Shown here piece after piece: positions 1-7,576 of a DNA stretch of 11,873 bases (position 1 is the first letter of the stretch; every line of letters starts with the position of its first letter). The notes under the pieces are model-generated. The model did not search any database. It was given only the letters and a program-made list of their open reading frames with translations, and was not told the DNA's origin. The DNA is from CAWACC01 sp964390695 (GTDB lineage: Bacteria; Chlamydiota; Chlamydiia; Chlamydiales; Parachlamydiaceae): the NCBI GenBank assembly GCA_964390695.1, contig CAYMKI010000103.1, positions 1 to 11,873 on the forward strand, in the 5' to 3' direction. The position numbers were made by a program, and so were the translations under genes.

Positions 1-1874
1 GAACTTATGTTAGGGATTTTTCCCAGTAAAGGATCAAATTCTTGCACTACAATTTCCTTTTCACCTAGAAATTGATCTACTATTAACCCATACGTACTAG
101 AACGGTCGCTCACGATAATGACATGAAAATATTTGGAATTCACTGCGCGGCTTTTAAGATCGAAAAGTTGCGAAGCCATCACAAGGCCTATATTTTGACC
201 TTCGAATTGAATATATTCCTTATTTTCAATGATCAGAATTTGCTCTTTATCAATGGATAAAGCCCGATCTATTTTGGCCAAGGGAAAAGCATAAGGCTCT
301 TGATCAATTTCAACGATCAAAGCACGGAGTACGGATAATGTTATAGGGAGAACCAACTCCATTGTAGTACCCTTCCCAAGCAGGGTGTGCACGTGTATGG
401 TGCCGCCAACACTTCTGATGATATTGGATACGGCATTCATTCCAAATCCCCTGCCAGAAATTTCGCTTAGTTTTGTTTTGGTGGAAAACCCAGGAAGAAA
501 AACAAATTCGAGTAATTCATCAGGTGTTAATTGGGCTGCAATATCAGACTGTACCAAGTTGCGCATAACGACAACTTTTCGCAGTTCTTCGATATCGATG
601 CCTTGTCCATCATCGCTGATTTGAATTACCATCATTCCTGCGCGGTGCATGGCTTCAATTTTCAGCGTTCCTTCCGCAGGTTTTCCTGCAGCCGCTCGCA
701 CATCAGGACACTCTATACCATGATCAAGAGCATTCTTGATTAAATGATTTATAGGCGTCTCCAATATTTCTAAGATGTCTCTATCGACAAGAGTGTGTTT
801 ACCGACTATCTCCAGCTTAGCTTTTTTATTCAATTCTTTGCTAAGATCTCTCACAATTCGCGGAAATACTTCTACGACATCTGAAAATGGGCGCATACGC
901 AGTTCAAGAGCTTCTCTATACAGCCTATCTGATAATCTAGAATGCCTTAGGATAAACATTTCCAATTCAGTCATGCGATCAGATAGCTCATAACAGCATT
1001 CATTGATTTCTCGCTGAAGTTTGAAAAGCTGATCTTCCACATATTCTTTAGTTTTATGAGACTCTGAAAATCCTTCCCGCAACCTATCAAGACTTAAAGC
1101 TAAACCGTAAGATTTTTTTTTAATTTTTACCAACGAGGAACTAAAAGGCTGCAGCCATCGAGATTCTACTAATGCTTCCCCTGCTAGACCCATGAGGCGA
1201 TTCATATTAGTTGCTGTAACTCGCAAGGCTCGATTTTTTACAGGGTCTATTTGTGGAGTTATTGGCGGTGATCCTGGCTTTGAAGATGTTTCTTTCGATG
1301 AAGGTGGATTGGGCATTGGCAGACTTGAAGAGGAAGACCTGTCCAGTAGCTGAGCGCGAATTTGTGCGAGAGTTTTTTCGAAGGTGCCTTTTTCTTGCTC
1401 AAGCCAATCTCTCAACTTAATTTGAGGAATTGAAGCAATTTTTGCTAAGAAATCAATACTATGGAGTAGGGTGTCTATATCTTCCGAGGATAAGGTCAGG
1501 TGTTTCTTTTGTACAGCTACAAAGCAATCTTCAATGGCGTGACTGATAAGAACCATAGGGTCCAGATGCATTATTTTTGCAGCCCCTTTTAATGAATGAG
1601 CAGCGCGCATCAAGCTGTCTAAAGTTTCTGAGCTTTTTCCATTCTTTTCAAAATCAATCAAACCTGTTGATAGCAGAGTTGTCTCGTTTTGAACTTCAAT
1701 AACAAATAAATCATAAAGGGTGGGATCGCTTAAAGGATCTTTGTCTTTTTCTTGTAGTGACTGTTTGATTTCGGGATTCAACAGAACATGCGTAGATCTA
1801 CTTGAAGCTTTAGTAGATGATGTTTCAACTTCTAAAGCATTTTTTGAAGGTGTTAACGATTTATTTTCGTTCAC
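1..1874 (-). CDS. cheA: Chemotaxis-type sensor histidine kinase CheA (3' end beyond window)
   Basis: My own translation from GTG at 1874 gives 624 residues without a stop, running off the left edge. Visible domains: a 50-residue N-terminal extension; an HPt (P1) domain with the phospho-accepting His93 in AAHSLKGAAK; a Ser/Pro-rich linker (about 178-212) where a P2 CheY-binding domain would normally sit; a helical dimerisation domain (about 214-330); the HATPase domain with N box (HLIKNALDHGIE, about 377-388), G1 (DDGQGID, 421-427), F (FLPGFSTK) and G2 (GRGFGMN); and a CheW-like P5 domain from about 512. CheA phosphorylates itself and then a response regulator, when docked to receptors through CheW. 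The GTG start is supported by AGAGGA 6 nt upstream, and the gene overlaps the preceding cheW by 14 nt. E. coli CheA is 654 aa, so either the end is near or a C-terminal receiver follows outside the window. P2 seems absent; this is inference from linker length. Confidence 0.95.
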   Translation of the reverse strand, partial: MNENKSLTPSKNALEVETSSTKASSRSTHVLLNPEIKQSLQEKDKDPLSDPTLYDLFVIEVQNETTLLSTGLIDFEKNGKSSETLDSLMRAAHSLKGAAKIMHLDPMVLISHAIEDCFVAVQKKHLTLSSEDIDTLLHSIDFLAKIASIPQIKLRDWLEQEKGTFEKTLAQIRAQLLDRSSSSSLPMPNPPSSKETSSKPGSPPITPQIDPVKNRALRVTATNMNRLMGLAGEALVESRWLQPFSSSLVKIKKKSYGLALSLDRLREGFSESHKTKEYVEDQLFKLQREINECCYELSDRMTELEMFILRHSRLSDRLYREALELRMRPFSDVVEVFPRIVRDLSKELNKKAKLEIVGKHTLVDRDILEILETPINHLIKNALDHGIECPDVRAAAGKPAEGTLKIEAMHRAGMMVIQISDDGQGIDIEELRKVVVMRNLVQSDIAAQLTPDELLEFVFLPGFSTKTKLSEISGRGFGMNAVSNIIRSVGGTIHVHTLLGKGTTMELVLPITLSVLRALIVEIDQEPYAFPLAKIDRALSIDKEQILIIENKEYIQFEGQNIGLVMASQLFDLKSRAVNSKYFHVIIVSDRSSTYGLIVDQFLGEKEIVVQEFDPLLGKIPNIS

Positions 1875-2457
1875 GCATTTTCCTCTGAATTTCATCAAAC
1901 ATCTTCGAATCGTCGAGTAATCCTACACGATGATTCATCCAGTTGAAAATTCCTTTAAGAAAATTGTCTTGAGATCTAGATATGGTTACAGGTGGATCTT
2001 GTATTGCACATTGAACCACATGATACACCCCAAAGACTTCATCCACAAGGAATGTAAACTTAATATCTTCTTTTTTGACTGCAACTAAACGTTGATAGGT
2101 CTGGATTTGATTATTGATGAAACCTTCTTGTGGATACTCCAGAGATAAATAATTTTGCAAGGAGATGGTTGTGAAGATTTGCCCTCTCAAATTTACGATT
2201 CCCAAACACACAGAATTTGATAAGTGCGGGATGCCATGCCCTTTTTTTAAAGGTGCTATTTCAACAAATATGGTTGTATTAAGAGCAAACCACTCGTGGT
2301 TTAAGCGAAATATAACCACAGACAATTCTTTAGGACTCAGGTCTGTAGATTTTTCTTTTTGAACGATCAAGGTCCATTCATCTAAGTATTCAGAATCTGC
2401 AGCTCTTTCTAACAAAATATTTGCCGGCAGCGTCTTGTACTTACTTTCTGAGCTCAT
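1861..2457 (-). CDS. cheW: CheW-type adaptor protein
   Basis: A 198-aa protein with a single CheW domain. The hallmark segment GIVNLRGQIFTTISL (about residues 89-103) matches the family pattern around the conserved NLRG turn, and the surrounding beta-rich stretches (LSVVIFRLNHEWFALN, FTFLVDEVFGV) fit the SH3-like fold. CheW couples the CheA kinase to chemoreceptors at the inner membrane or in cytoplasmic arrays. An upstream in-frame start exists at 2505, but ATG at 2457 is preferred: it has AGAGGTG at the right distance and forms an ATGA overlap with the stop of the preceding CheW-like gene, typical of translational coupling. The 3' end overlaps the GTG start of cheA by 14 nt. An extra N-terminal segment of about 40 residues precedes the CheW core. 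Confidence 0.9.
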   Translation of the reverse strand: MSSESKYKTLPANILLERAADSEYLDEWTLIVQKEKSTDLSPKELSVVIFRLNHEWFALNTTIFVEIAPLKKGHGIPHLSNSVCLGIVNLRGQIFTTISLQNYLSLEYPQEGFINNQIQTYQRLVAVKKEDIKFTFLVDEVFGVYHVVQCAIQDPPVTISRSQDNFLKGIFNWMNHRVGLLDDSKMFDEIQRKMRERK

Positions 2458-3062
2458 GATCTCACCTCTGCAGCTGGAGCCTCCGCTAAATCCTCTTTTA
2501 CACAAGGGGGAGTTGCCTCTTCGGGGCTGACTTCCCCTAGACTATCCTCTTTTGCCGCATTATGGGACTCGTGATTTTTTTTAACAGGAGCTGCGGCCTC
2601 AACAGCAATCACTGAATGGGCATTAATACCTATATCGGCTTGATATTTTCGAAAAAATTCGTCCACGTTAAAAATTTGGAATGTTTCCTTGTTTAATGTG
2701 ACAATACCCGCTAGAAATGACAATGATGTGGCGTGTACGCAGGAAAATTTTAAATTAGATTCGTCTATTTCTATGATTTGGGTGGCTCTTTCACACAGAA
2801 GTCCAATAGTCGCTGGGATGTTACTGACTAAAGATTTCACAATAACTATCCGTGTATGCAAAGACTGAGAGCTGGTGCGGTTTTCAATAAGTTTGGCTAA
2901 ATCTATCACAGGCATAGGAGTTCCTCCATAATTCAATAACCCAGCAAACAATGGGGGTAAAGAAGCGAACTTTGACTGATTGACTCGTGGTATAATTTCT
3001 ACTATAGAGTCACAATCCATGATATACTTGTTTGACCCTACAGAAAATAACAAGCCTAACAT
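2454..3062 (-). CDS. Second CheW-like protein with an acidic, Ala/Pro-rich C-terminal tail
   Basis: A 202-aa protein. Residues 1-145 or so look like a CheW domain: it opens directly with the beta strand LFSVGSNKYIMDCDSIVEIIP, and AGLLNYGGTPMPVIDLAKL corresponds to the family's NLRG...P.xDL segment, with NLRG replaced by NYGG. The last 50 residues are low in complexity (Glu, Ala, Pro, Lys) and are unlikely to fold. By analogy with tandem CheW genes in other chemosensory clusters, it may be an alternative adaptor that binds a different receptor or scaffolds CheA. It starts 4 nt after the stop of the upstream 79-aa gene and overlaps the next cheW by ATGA. The Shine-Dalgarno (TAGGTTG) is weak, so translation may depend on its upstream neighbour. 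Confidence 0.8.
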   Translation of the reverse strand: MLGLLFSVGSNKYIMDCDSIVEIIPRVNQSKFASLPPLFAGLLNYGGTPMPVIDLAKLIENRTSSQSLHTRIVIVKSLVSNIPATIGLLCERATQIIEIDESNLKFSCVHATSLSFLAGIVTLNKETFQIFNVDEFFRKYQADIGINAHSVIAVEAAAPVKKNHESHNAAKEDSLGEVSPEEATPPCVKEDLAEAPAAEVRS

Positions 3063-3066
3063 TTAA

Positions 3067-3306
3067 TCAACCTAGAGAATTTAGGTAGCAAATTTTTGAA
3101 CCTGTCTCATAACTTTCTTCCAGAGTTTCTGTCTCTTCTATATGTGATTGAGCTTTCTGCAGTAAGTATGAGGCTAAAACAGCATCACCAAGATAGTTCA
3201 TTTCCGCTTTTAACTGTCCAGATTCTTCTGAGCATGTAATCAAAACAAAGCAAACATGTTTTTTTTCCAACTCTTCGATAATGCGATTTTTATTGTTAAA
3301 TTGCAT
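3067..3306 (-). CDS. Hypothetical 79-aa protein, first gene of the che operon
   Basis: I do not recognise this protein. It is small, acidic and soluble, with no signal peptide or membrane segment. It has a beta-like hydrophobic strand (HVCFVLITC, about residues 17-25) followed by a helix-prone stretch (LGDAVLASYLLQKAQSHIEE). Support for being real: an AGGA motif 7 nt upstream of ATG, a 4-nt gap to the following CheW-like gene, and no competing frame. Its place at the head of the operon suggests a role in the same signalling complex or translational coupling for the weakly initiated CheW-like gene; this is inference from context only. Confidence 0.65.
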   Translation of the reverse strand: MQFNNKNRIIEELEKKHVCFVLITCSEESGQLKAEMNYLGDAVLASYLLQKAQSHIEETETLEESYETGSKICYLNSLG

Positions 3307-3332
3307 GCAAATTCCTGTTTTATATAAGATCT

Positions 3333-3338
3333 AGTATA
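3333..3338 (-). promoter_or_regulatory. Possible -10 box of the che operon
   Basis: On the minus strand TATACT lies 27 nt upstream of the ATG at 3306. No good -35 box sits at the usual distance (TTGCAG is only 14 nt away), so this is a weak candidate that may need an activator or be incidental. Confidence 0.2.
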
Positions 3339-3457
3339 CGTCTAAATTCAGCCTGCAAGCGTCCGCATAAGATTAAGATGATTCCATACACATCATCTCC
3401 ATTAGAGTTTAGACCCTCGCTAAGCTAAACTTTAGTGCTGTTTAGGCATAAGTGCAC

Positions 3458-3474
3458 ATTAACGAATCGTTAAT
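3458..3474. promoter_or_regulatory. Tight AT-rich palindrome, possible operator or terminator
   Basis: ATTAACG and CGTTAAT form a perfect 7-bp dyad around AAT, followed on the plus strand by six T. The form fits a dimeric regulator site about 150 nt upstream of the che operon. It could also be a small rho-independent terminator for a rightward transcript, but no gene reads into it from the left on that strand. Confidence 0.35.
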
Positions 3475-3516
3475 TTTTTAAAAAGTCAAATAGTAATTAT
3501 ACTTCTTGTTAATACA

Positions 3517-3791
3517 CTGGACTTTTGACATATCTTTGTGCTTATCACAACGATTTGTAAAAAAATTTCGTTTAAATTTTAAACCCAACTTGCGCCCCTA
3601 AATCACGCTTGAACTTAGCCGAATTTGGCAAGTGAAAGGATAAGTGCCGCAGGCCAAGTCGTGACTTGGCCAAGGCGCTTAGCATTTCAATTGACAAATG
3701 CAGGCCTGTTCAGGCGTGATATATTTGTGCTAAAGTGTCTTCTTTTGGAGGATTCTGGTGCGCGAAGCGTACTGACTTATCAAAAGTCCAG
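3517..3791. repeat. 12-bp inverted repeat bounding a 275-nt segment
   Basis: CTGGACTTTTGA at 3517-3528 recurs as its exact reverse complement at 3780-3791. The pair encloses the long hairpin at 3601-3721. This is the layout expected for terminal inverted repeats of a small non-autonomous mobile element, but no transposase remnant is visible and I could not identify a clear target-site duplication. In a region this AT-rich, a chance 12-mer match is uncommon but not excluded. Confidence 0.35.
3601..3721. repeat. Long imperfect hairpin of about 120 nt (MITE-like or structured RNA)
   Basis: The arms 3601-3660 and 3663-3721 are reverse complements over about 44 of 60 positions. Pairing is perfect at the tip (GGCCAAGTC with GACTTGGCC, 2-nt centre) and strong at the base (ATCACGC with GCGTGAT, plus TGAAC with GTTCA), with bulges between. 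Several mismatched positions differ by transition, as in an old inverted duplication or a folded RNA. It is locally richer in G and C than the flanks. It could be a miniature inverted-repeat element, a regulatory leader of the rightward operon, or a small RNA; the sequence alone does not decide. Confidence 0.6.
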
Positions 3792-3870
3792 AATATATAT
3801 AAGTTGTCCAAAAAACAAAAATCTCCTATCTATTCTATATACCTGATAACCTGAAAATATTGAATGGCTT

Positions 3871-5106
3871 ATGAACAGACAACATCTATCCGATAAGGCT
3901 CAAAGACTGCTTTTGGATTCTATATCGGCAAAATATTCATCGATGACGTCTCTTCTGGCTTCATGGGTCAATATCAATTCCCACAGCGAAAATTTAGAAG
4001 GGCTGAAGCTTATGACGATAGCCCTAAAAAAAGCATTTAACTGCTTAGATGCAGATATTACAGAACTCCCCTTGGCTCCCAGAAATATTATAAGTCTCAG
4101 CGGAGAATGGCAGACGATTCCCTCTGCTACAGCTTTGCAAATTCGAAAATATCCTTCAGCACCGATACAGATCTTTTTCGGTGGCCACATGGATACCGTG
4201 CATGCTTTATCTTCCCCTTTTCAGACGGCAAAAATCCACTCAGACACCCTGTTCGGGCCCGGAGCAGCTGATATGAAGGGCGGATTGGTGATTCTCCTGC
4301 ATACCTTACAGGCGCTAGAACTAACCCCATACAGAGGGACCATAGGCTGGGAAGTGCTGATCAATCCTGACGAAGAAATTGGGTCCCCTTCCTCACATCT
4401 TCTTTTCAAAAGTATAGCTCAAAGAAATCATTTAGGTTTGATTTTTGAGCCTTCGTTTTCCGATGGTGCCCTCGTGGATAAAAGAAAAGGCTCCGCCAAT
4501 TTCACAATCGTGTCGAAAGGTCGCCTAGCACATGCCGGAAGAGATTTTTTCGAGGGTCGTAATGCCATTGTTCCACTAGCCAATTTTGCCCTGGCAGCTT
4601 CTGAACTAACTCAAGAAGAACAAGGCGTCACGGTCAATGTAGGCAGCATAAGAGGGGGAGGTTCTGCGAATGTGGTGCCTGATTTAGCTTTCTGCAAGCT
4701 GAATGTAAGAGCTTGGACCTTAGATCAATTTGATAAAGTCAAGTCAGAAATGGCTTCCATCATCCACGATATAAATCGCCATCATGGAGGAGTGTTATCT
4801 CTTCACGAAGATACCACTGCTCCTCCTAAGCCCTATGATGAACAAATAAAATCCCTATATAATCTTTTGCACATGGCCGCAGCAGAAATCAACCTCAAAA
4901 TACAGACGCGTTCCAGCGGAGGCGTGTGCGATGGATCGCGATTGTATGCAGAAGGGTTGCCGAATATAGATACAATGGGTATTGTGGGGGGAGGCCTGCA
5001 CACGGAAGAGGAGTATGCCTTTTTGCCAAGTTTAGTACAAAGAACGCAATTGGCCACGTTGTTTGTTCTTATTTTTGCAAACCACAACAAACAAGTAATG
5101 TTATGA
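3871..5106 (+). CDS. M20 family zinc metallohydrolase (glutamate carboxypeptidase / N-acyl amino acid deacylase type)
   Basis: A 411-aa cytosolic protein, a normal length for the family, with the full M20 di-zinc set: GGHMDTV (His106, Asp108), GPGAADMKGG (bridging Asp134), NPDEEIGS (general-base Glu168 and ligand Glu169), IFEPS (Glu193) and GGGLHTEEEY (ligand His377). The lid/dimerisation domain carries GRLAHAGRDFFEGRNAI with His221. The motif wording is closest to carboxypeptidase G2-like enzymes, which remove glutamate from amide-linked substrates; related M20 enzymes (ArgE, DapE) deacylate N-acetyl or N-succinyl amino acids. Being in an operon with AstA, it may act as a desuccinylase of N-succinyl amino acids, replacing AstE; that is inference. 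ATG at 3871 follows an in-frame stop at 3847. No strong Shine-Dalgarno is visible. Its stop overlaps the next start by ATGA. Confidence 0.9.
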   Translation: MNRQHLSDKAQRLLLDSISAKYSSMTSLLASWVNINSHSENLEGLKLMTIALKKAFNCLDADITELPLAPRNIISLSGEWQTIPSATALQIRKYPSAPIQIFFGGHMDTVHALSSPFQTAKIHSDTLFGPGAADMKGGLVILLHTLQALELTPYRGTIGWEVLINPDEEIGSPSSHLLFKSIAQRNHLGLIFEPSFSDGALVDKRKGSANFTIVSKGRLAHAGRDFFEGRNAIVPLANFALAASELTQEEQGVTVNVGSIRGGGSANVVPDLAFCKLNVRAWTLDQFDKVKSEMASIIHDINRHHGGVLSLHEDTTAPPKPYDEQIKSLYNLLHMAAAEINLKIQTRSSGGVCDGSRLYAEGLPNIDTMGIVGGGLHTEEEYAFLPSLVQRTQLATLFVLIFANHNKQVML

Positions 5107-6517
5107 CAGAGAAAGGAAAACTTAGCGAAGCCACTCCACTAGCGGCAGAAGATTTTATGAATGACCCTCTGGTCCTTCAAGCCAAATCGCAGCTTGTAGA
5201 AGCCTTAAAAAGGCATCAAAAAAAACTCACGGGCATCAAAGGCCCGGATCCTCATCGCCAGCCGATGTATCAGCATATGCTGAACACCTTTTATCACCAA
5301 AGAGGCGCGCATCTTTGGTATCCCTTTGTAGGCAGCGGCTTTGGCAACGGTGCGCTTGTAGAGCTTCTCGATGGCAGTGTCAAGTATGATTTTATCACAG
5401 GCATAGGTCCCCACTGCTTTGGACACAGCCATTCCGATATTATGACCAGCAATTTGGAAGCAGCACTTAGTGATACTGTCATGGAGGGGCACCTGCAGCA
5501 AAATAAGGACACGCTAGAACTCACAGAATTGCTCTTAAAAGCATCTAATCTAGACCACTGTTTCTTAACAACTACCGGTGCCATGGCCAATGAAAATGCT
5601 TATAAGCTAGCATTTCAGAAAAAGCATCCGGCTAACCGCATCCTTGCATTCGACCATTATTTTGCCGGGCGCACTTTGGTGATGAGCCAGATCACTGACA
5701 AACCGGCTTTTCGTGAAGGGTTGCCCTCAAATGTATTTGTCGATTATGTTCCATTCTACAACTCAGCATCGCCTGAAGAAAGCCTTAAAAACGCCCTCGA
5801 TACCATCAAGGTGCTTTTGCGGAGGCATCCACATGAATATGCTTTGATGAGTTTTGAATTAGTGCTCGGCGAAGGGGGCTTCTACCCTGGCTCCAAGGAC
5901 TTTTTCACAGCCATCATGCGTGTCTTGAAAGAACACAATATAGCCATCCACATCGATGAAGTACAAACCTTTGCACGCCTACCCTCCTTGTTTGCATTTC
6001 AACACTTCCAGCTGGATGAATTTGCTGACATCATCTCCATAGGAAAAGCCTCACAAGTTTGCGCAACCCTATACCGTAATGAATTCAAATCCAAGCCAGG
6101 ACTCCTCAGCCAAACATTTACCGGCAGTACATCAGCCATTAAAACATCGACTACGATCATCAAAAAGTTTCTGCATGAAGATTTTTTTGGTCCTAGTGGA
6201 AAAATTGAAAAGATCCACGCTTACTTCGCCCATCACCTGCAAAGGCTTTCCAATAAATACCCCTCTTTAATTCAAGGCCCTTTCGGCATCGGCGGCATGA
6301 TAGCTTTTACACCGTGGGGTGGAGAAGAAAAGCGAGTCATTAAATTCGTGCAGGACTTGTTCCATGAAGGCCTCATCACNNNNNNNNNNCTTTCATCGCA
6401 GGATCGCACCCTTGGAGAGTTCGCATGCTTATACCGACATTGGTCATCACCTATGATGATATCGATAACGCCATCCATATTATTGAAAAGACCCTGTTGA
6501 AGGAACCTGCGTTATAG
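5103..6517 (+). CDS. Class III PLP-dependent aminotransferase (interrupted by an assembly gap)
   Basis: The start ATG at 5103 overlaps the previous stop (ATGA). Residues 1-425 are read before the N run. Fold type I landmarks: TTTGAMANENAYKLA (phosphate-binding turn, about 156-170), HYFAGRT (185-191), ELVLGEGGFYPG (252-263), the PLP-binding Asp285 in HIDEVQTF, and the probable Schiff-base Lys315 in SIGKASQVC. The GK.SQVC wording recalls lysine 6-aminotransferases more than AstC/ArgD. After the gap, the open frame in phase with the assembly ends in nonsense at 6500, while another frame reads FIAGSHPWRVRMLIPTL and ends at TAG 6515-6517. That is a proper family C-terminus, so the gap length is wrong rather than the gene broken. 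Total is about 470 aa. Likely role: transamination of an omega-amino group of an amino acid or its N-succinyl form. astA starts 14 nt downstream. Confidence 0.88.
6380..6389. other. Assembly gap (10 N)
   Basis: Ten unknown bases inside the aminotransferase gene. Reading frames on either side join only if the true missing length is 2 modulo 3, so 10 is a placeholder and not the real size. Confidence 0.97.
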
Positions 6518-6531
6518 CAAGAGAGTAAATC

Positions 6532-7542
6532 ATGTTCTTGATTCGGTCCATACAGCTGTCGGATTATCAAGCCTACGTCGACCTGGCCTACACTGCCAAG
6601 CTAGGGATGTTGACCATGCCTAAAAATCCTGAGTTATTGCGAGAATACCTTCAGAATGCTTTGTTAACATTTAGCGGCCATCCCTCCAAAAATCCTTATT
6701 ATCTCTTCGTACTCGAAAATACAGAAACTAAACAAATAGGAGGCATCTGCGGTATTTTTGCCAGAATTGGAGAAGAGGCGCCTAAATACTATTTTAGACT
6801 GGAAAAGCATGATTTACCTCCCTATGGAACTCTACCCATCACTCCACAGATGCATACATTGAAAGCTATCACCATTTCAAAAGGCCCTTCAGAACTTTGC
6901 TCTCTCTATCTTGCACCTGCTTTTAGAAAAGAAGGGTTGGGAAAATTGCTTTCATTCTGCCGATTTTTATTCATCGCAGCCTTTCCTGAAAATTTTGAAC
7001 GGGAAATATACGCAGAAATGCGAGGACATTTCAACGAGAACAGTGAGAATGCATTTTGGGATTGTGTAGGCAGGAAATTTTTAAATCTAACTTACCCTGA
7101 ACTGATCGACAGAGAACACGCTGGCCTTGACTTTGTGCCCTGCGTCATCCCCAAATACCCAATTTATGTTGAGCTTCTGCCTAAAGAAGCTCAAGAAGTT
7201 ATTGGCAAAGTGCATAAAAACACCTGCCCTGCTCTCAAAATGTTGGAAGAGGAAGGATTTGCTCCTAGCGGTCTTTACGACGTCTTTGACGTCGGTCCGG
7301 TGATCAAAGCGGAAACACAAAAAATCCGCTCAGTGGCAGGATGTCAGACAGCATTAATGGAGGGGGCTACCTTGCACCATATCGATTCCCCGCTTTACCT
7401 TATCAGCAACAAAAGAATGGATTTTAGAGCTTGTCTTAGTCCCCTGCAATTTACAAGCCCCACGACGGCTAATTTACCCATAGCTGTCGCTAAAGAACTG
7501 AATCTGCAACTTGGAGATGCTTTTTCTTACATCATGCACTAA
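6532..7542 (+). CDS. astA: Arginine N-succinyltransferase
   Basis: A 336-aa protein, close to the 344 aa of E. coli AstA. AstA transfers succinate from succinyl-CoA to the alpha-amino group of arginine, the first step of the AST catabolic pathway. Family features seen: an N-terminal GNAT-like half with RSIQLSDYQAYVDLA; ELCSLYLAPAFRKEGLGKLL (121-140) and RFLFIAAFPENF; the signature AEMRG (161-165) followed by AFWDCVGRKF; and ELLPKEAQEVIGKVH (214-228) followed by KMLEEEGF and DVFDVGPVIKA. Conservation is even along the protein and nothing suggests truncation. AGAGAG lies upstream of ATG 6532. It is the last gene of the three-gene operon, and its stop codon lies inside a terminator-like stem. 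AstB, AstC-type, AstD and AstE genes are not adjacent, so the substrate may be arginine as usual or a related amino acid. Confidence 0.93.
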   Translation: MFLIRSIQLSDYQAYVDLAYTAKLGMLTMPKNPELLREYLQNALLTFSGHPSKNPYYLFVLENTETKQIGGICGIFARIGEEAPKYYFRLEKHDLPPYGTLPITPQMHTLKAITISKGPSELCSLYLAPAFRKEGLGKLLSFCRFLFIAAFPENFEREIYAEMRGHFNENSENAFWDCVGRKFLNLTYPELIDREHAGLDFVPCVIPKYPIYVELLPKEAQEVIGKVHKNTCPALKMLEEEGFAPSGLYDVFDVGPVIKAETQKIRSVAGCQTALMEGATLHHIDSPLYLISNKRMDFRACLSPLQFTSPTTANLPIAVAKELNLQLGDAFSYIMH

Positions 7543-7567
7543 GACCCTGATGGCTATCAGGGTCTTA
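7540..7567. terminator. Stem-loop between convergent genes
   Basis: A perfect 12-bp stem (7540-7551 with 7556-7567) closes a GGCT loop and includes the astA TAA. The facing minus-strand gene stops at 7577, so the hairpin can serve both directions. No uninterrupted U tract follows on either strand, so termination would be imperfect or the stem may mainly protect mRNA 3' ends. Confidence 0.65.
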
Positions 7568-7576
7568 GAATAGCTG

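Larger units (their letters stand above)
3307..3870. other. Divergent intergenic region of 564 nt without a convincing gene
   Basis: This region separates the leftward che operon from the rightward M20-aminotransferase-astA operon and must hold both promoters. I see no protein gene: the only sizeable open frame (3625-3846, 73 codons, TTG start) runs through a hairpin and has no ribosome binding site. It contains the palindrome at 3458-3474, the 12-bp inverted repeat at 3517-3528 / 3780-3791 and the long hairpin at 3601-3721, each listed separately. For the rightward operon, TTGTCC followed after 17 nt by TATCTA near 3804-3832 is the best promoter guess and is poor. Confidence 0.6.

Noticed and set aside
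2458..2505. 16-codon upstream extension of the first CheW
   Set aside because: It overlaps the coding end of the neighbouring CheW-like gene, and the internal ATG at 2457 has a clear Shine-Dalgarno.
3599..3723. TA target-site duplication flanking the long hairpin
   Set aside because: TA occurs on both sides, but two bases in an AT-rich region are not evidence.
3690..3726. TTGACA at 3690 as a -35 box with TGATAT or ATATAT downstream
   Set aside because: The spacer would be 20 nt or more, and the motif lies within the hairpin arm.
3625..3846. 73-codon open frame in the intergenic region
   Set aside because: TTG start without a ribosome binding site, runs through the long hairpin, and the protein shows no recognisable pattern.
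4926..5102. In-frame 59-codon N-terminal extension of the aminotransferase
   Set aside because: It lies inside the M20 gene in another frame and encodes an unconvincing Cys/Arg-rich peptide; the ATG at 5103 with the ATGA overlap is the natural start.
6390..6500. Aminotransferase C-terminus in the assembled frame
   Set aside because: The peptide (LSSQDRTLGEF...) does not fit the family, whereas the alternative frame ending at 6517 does.
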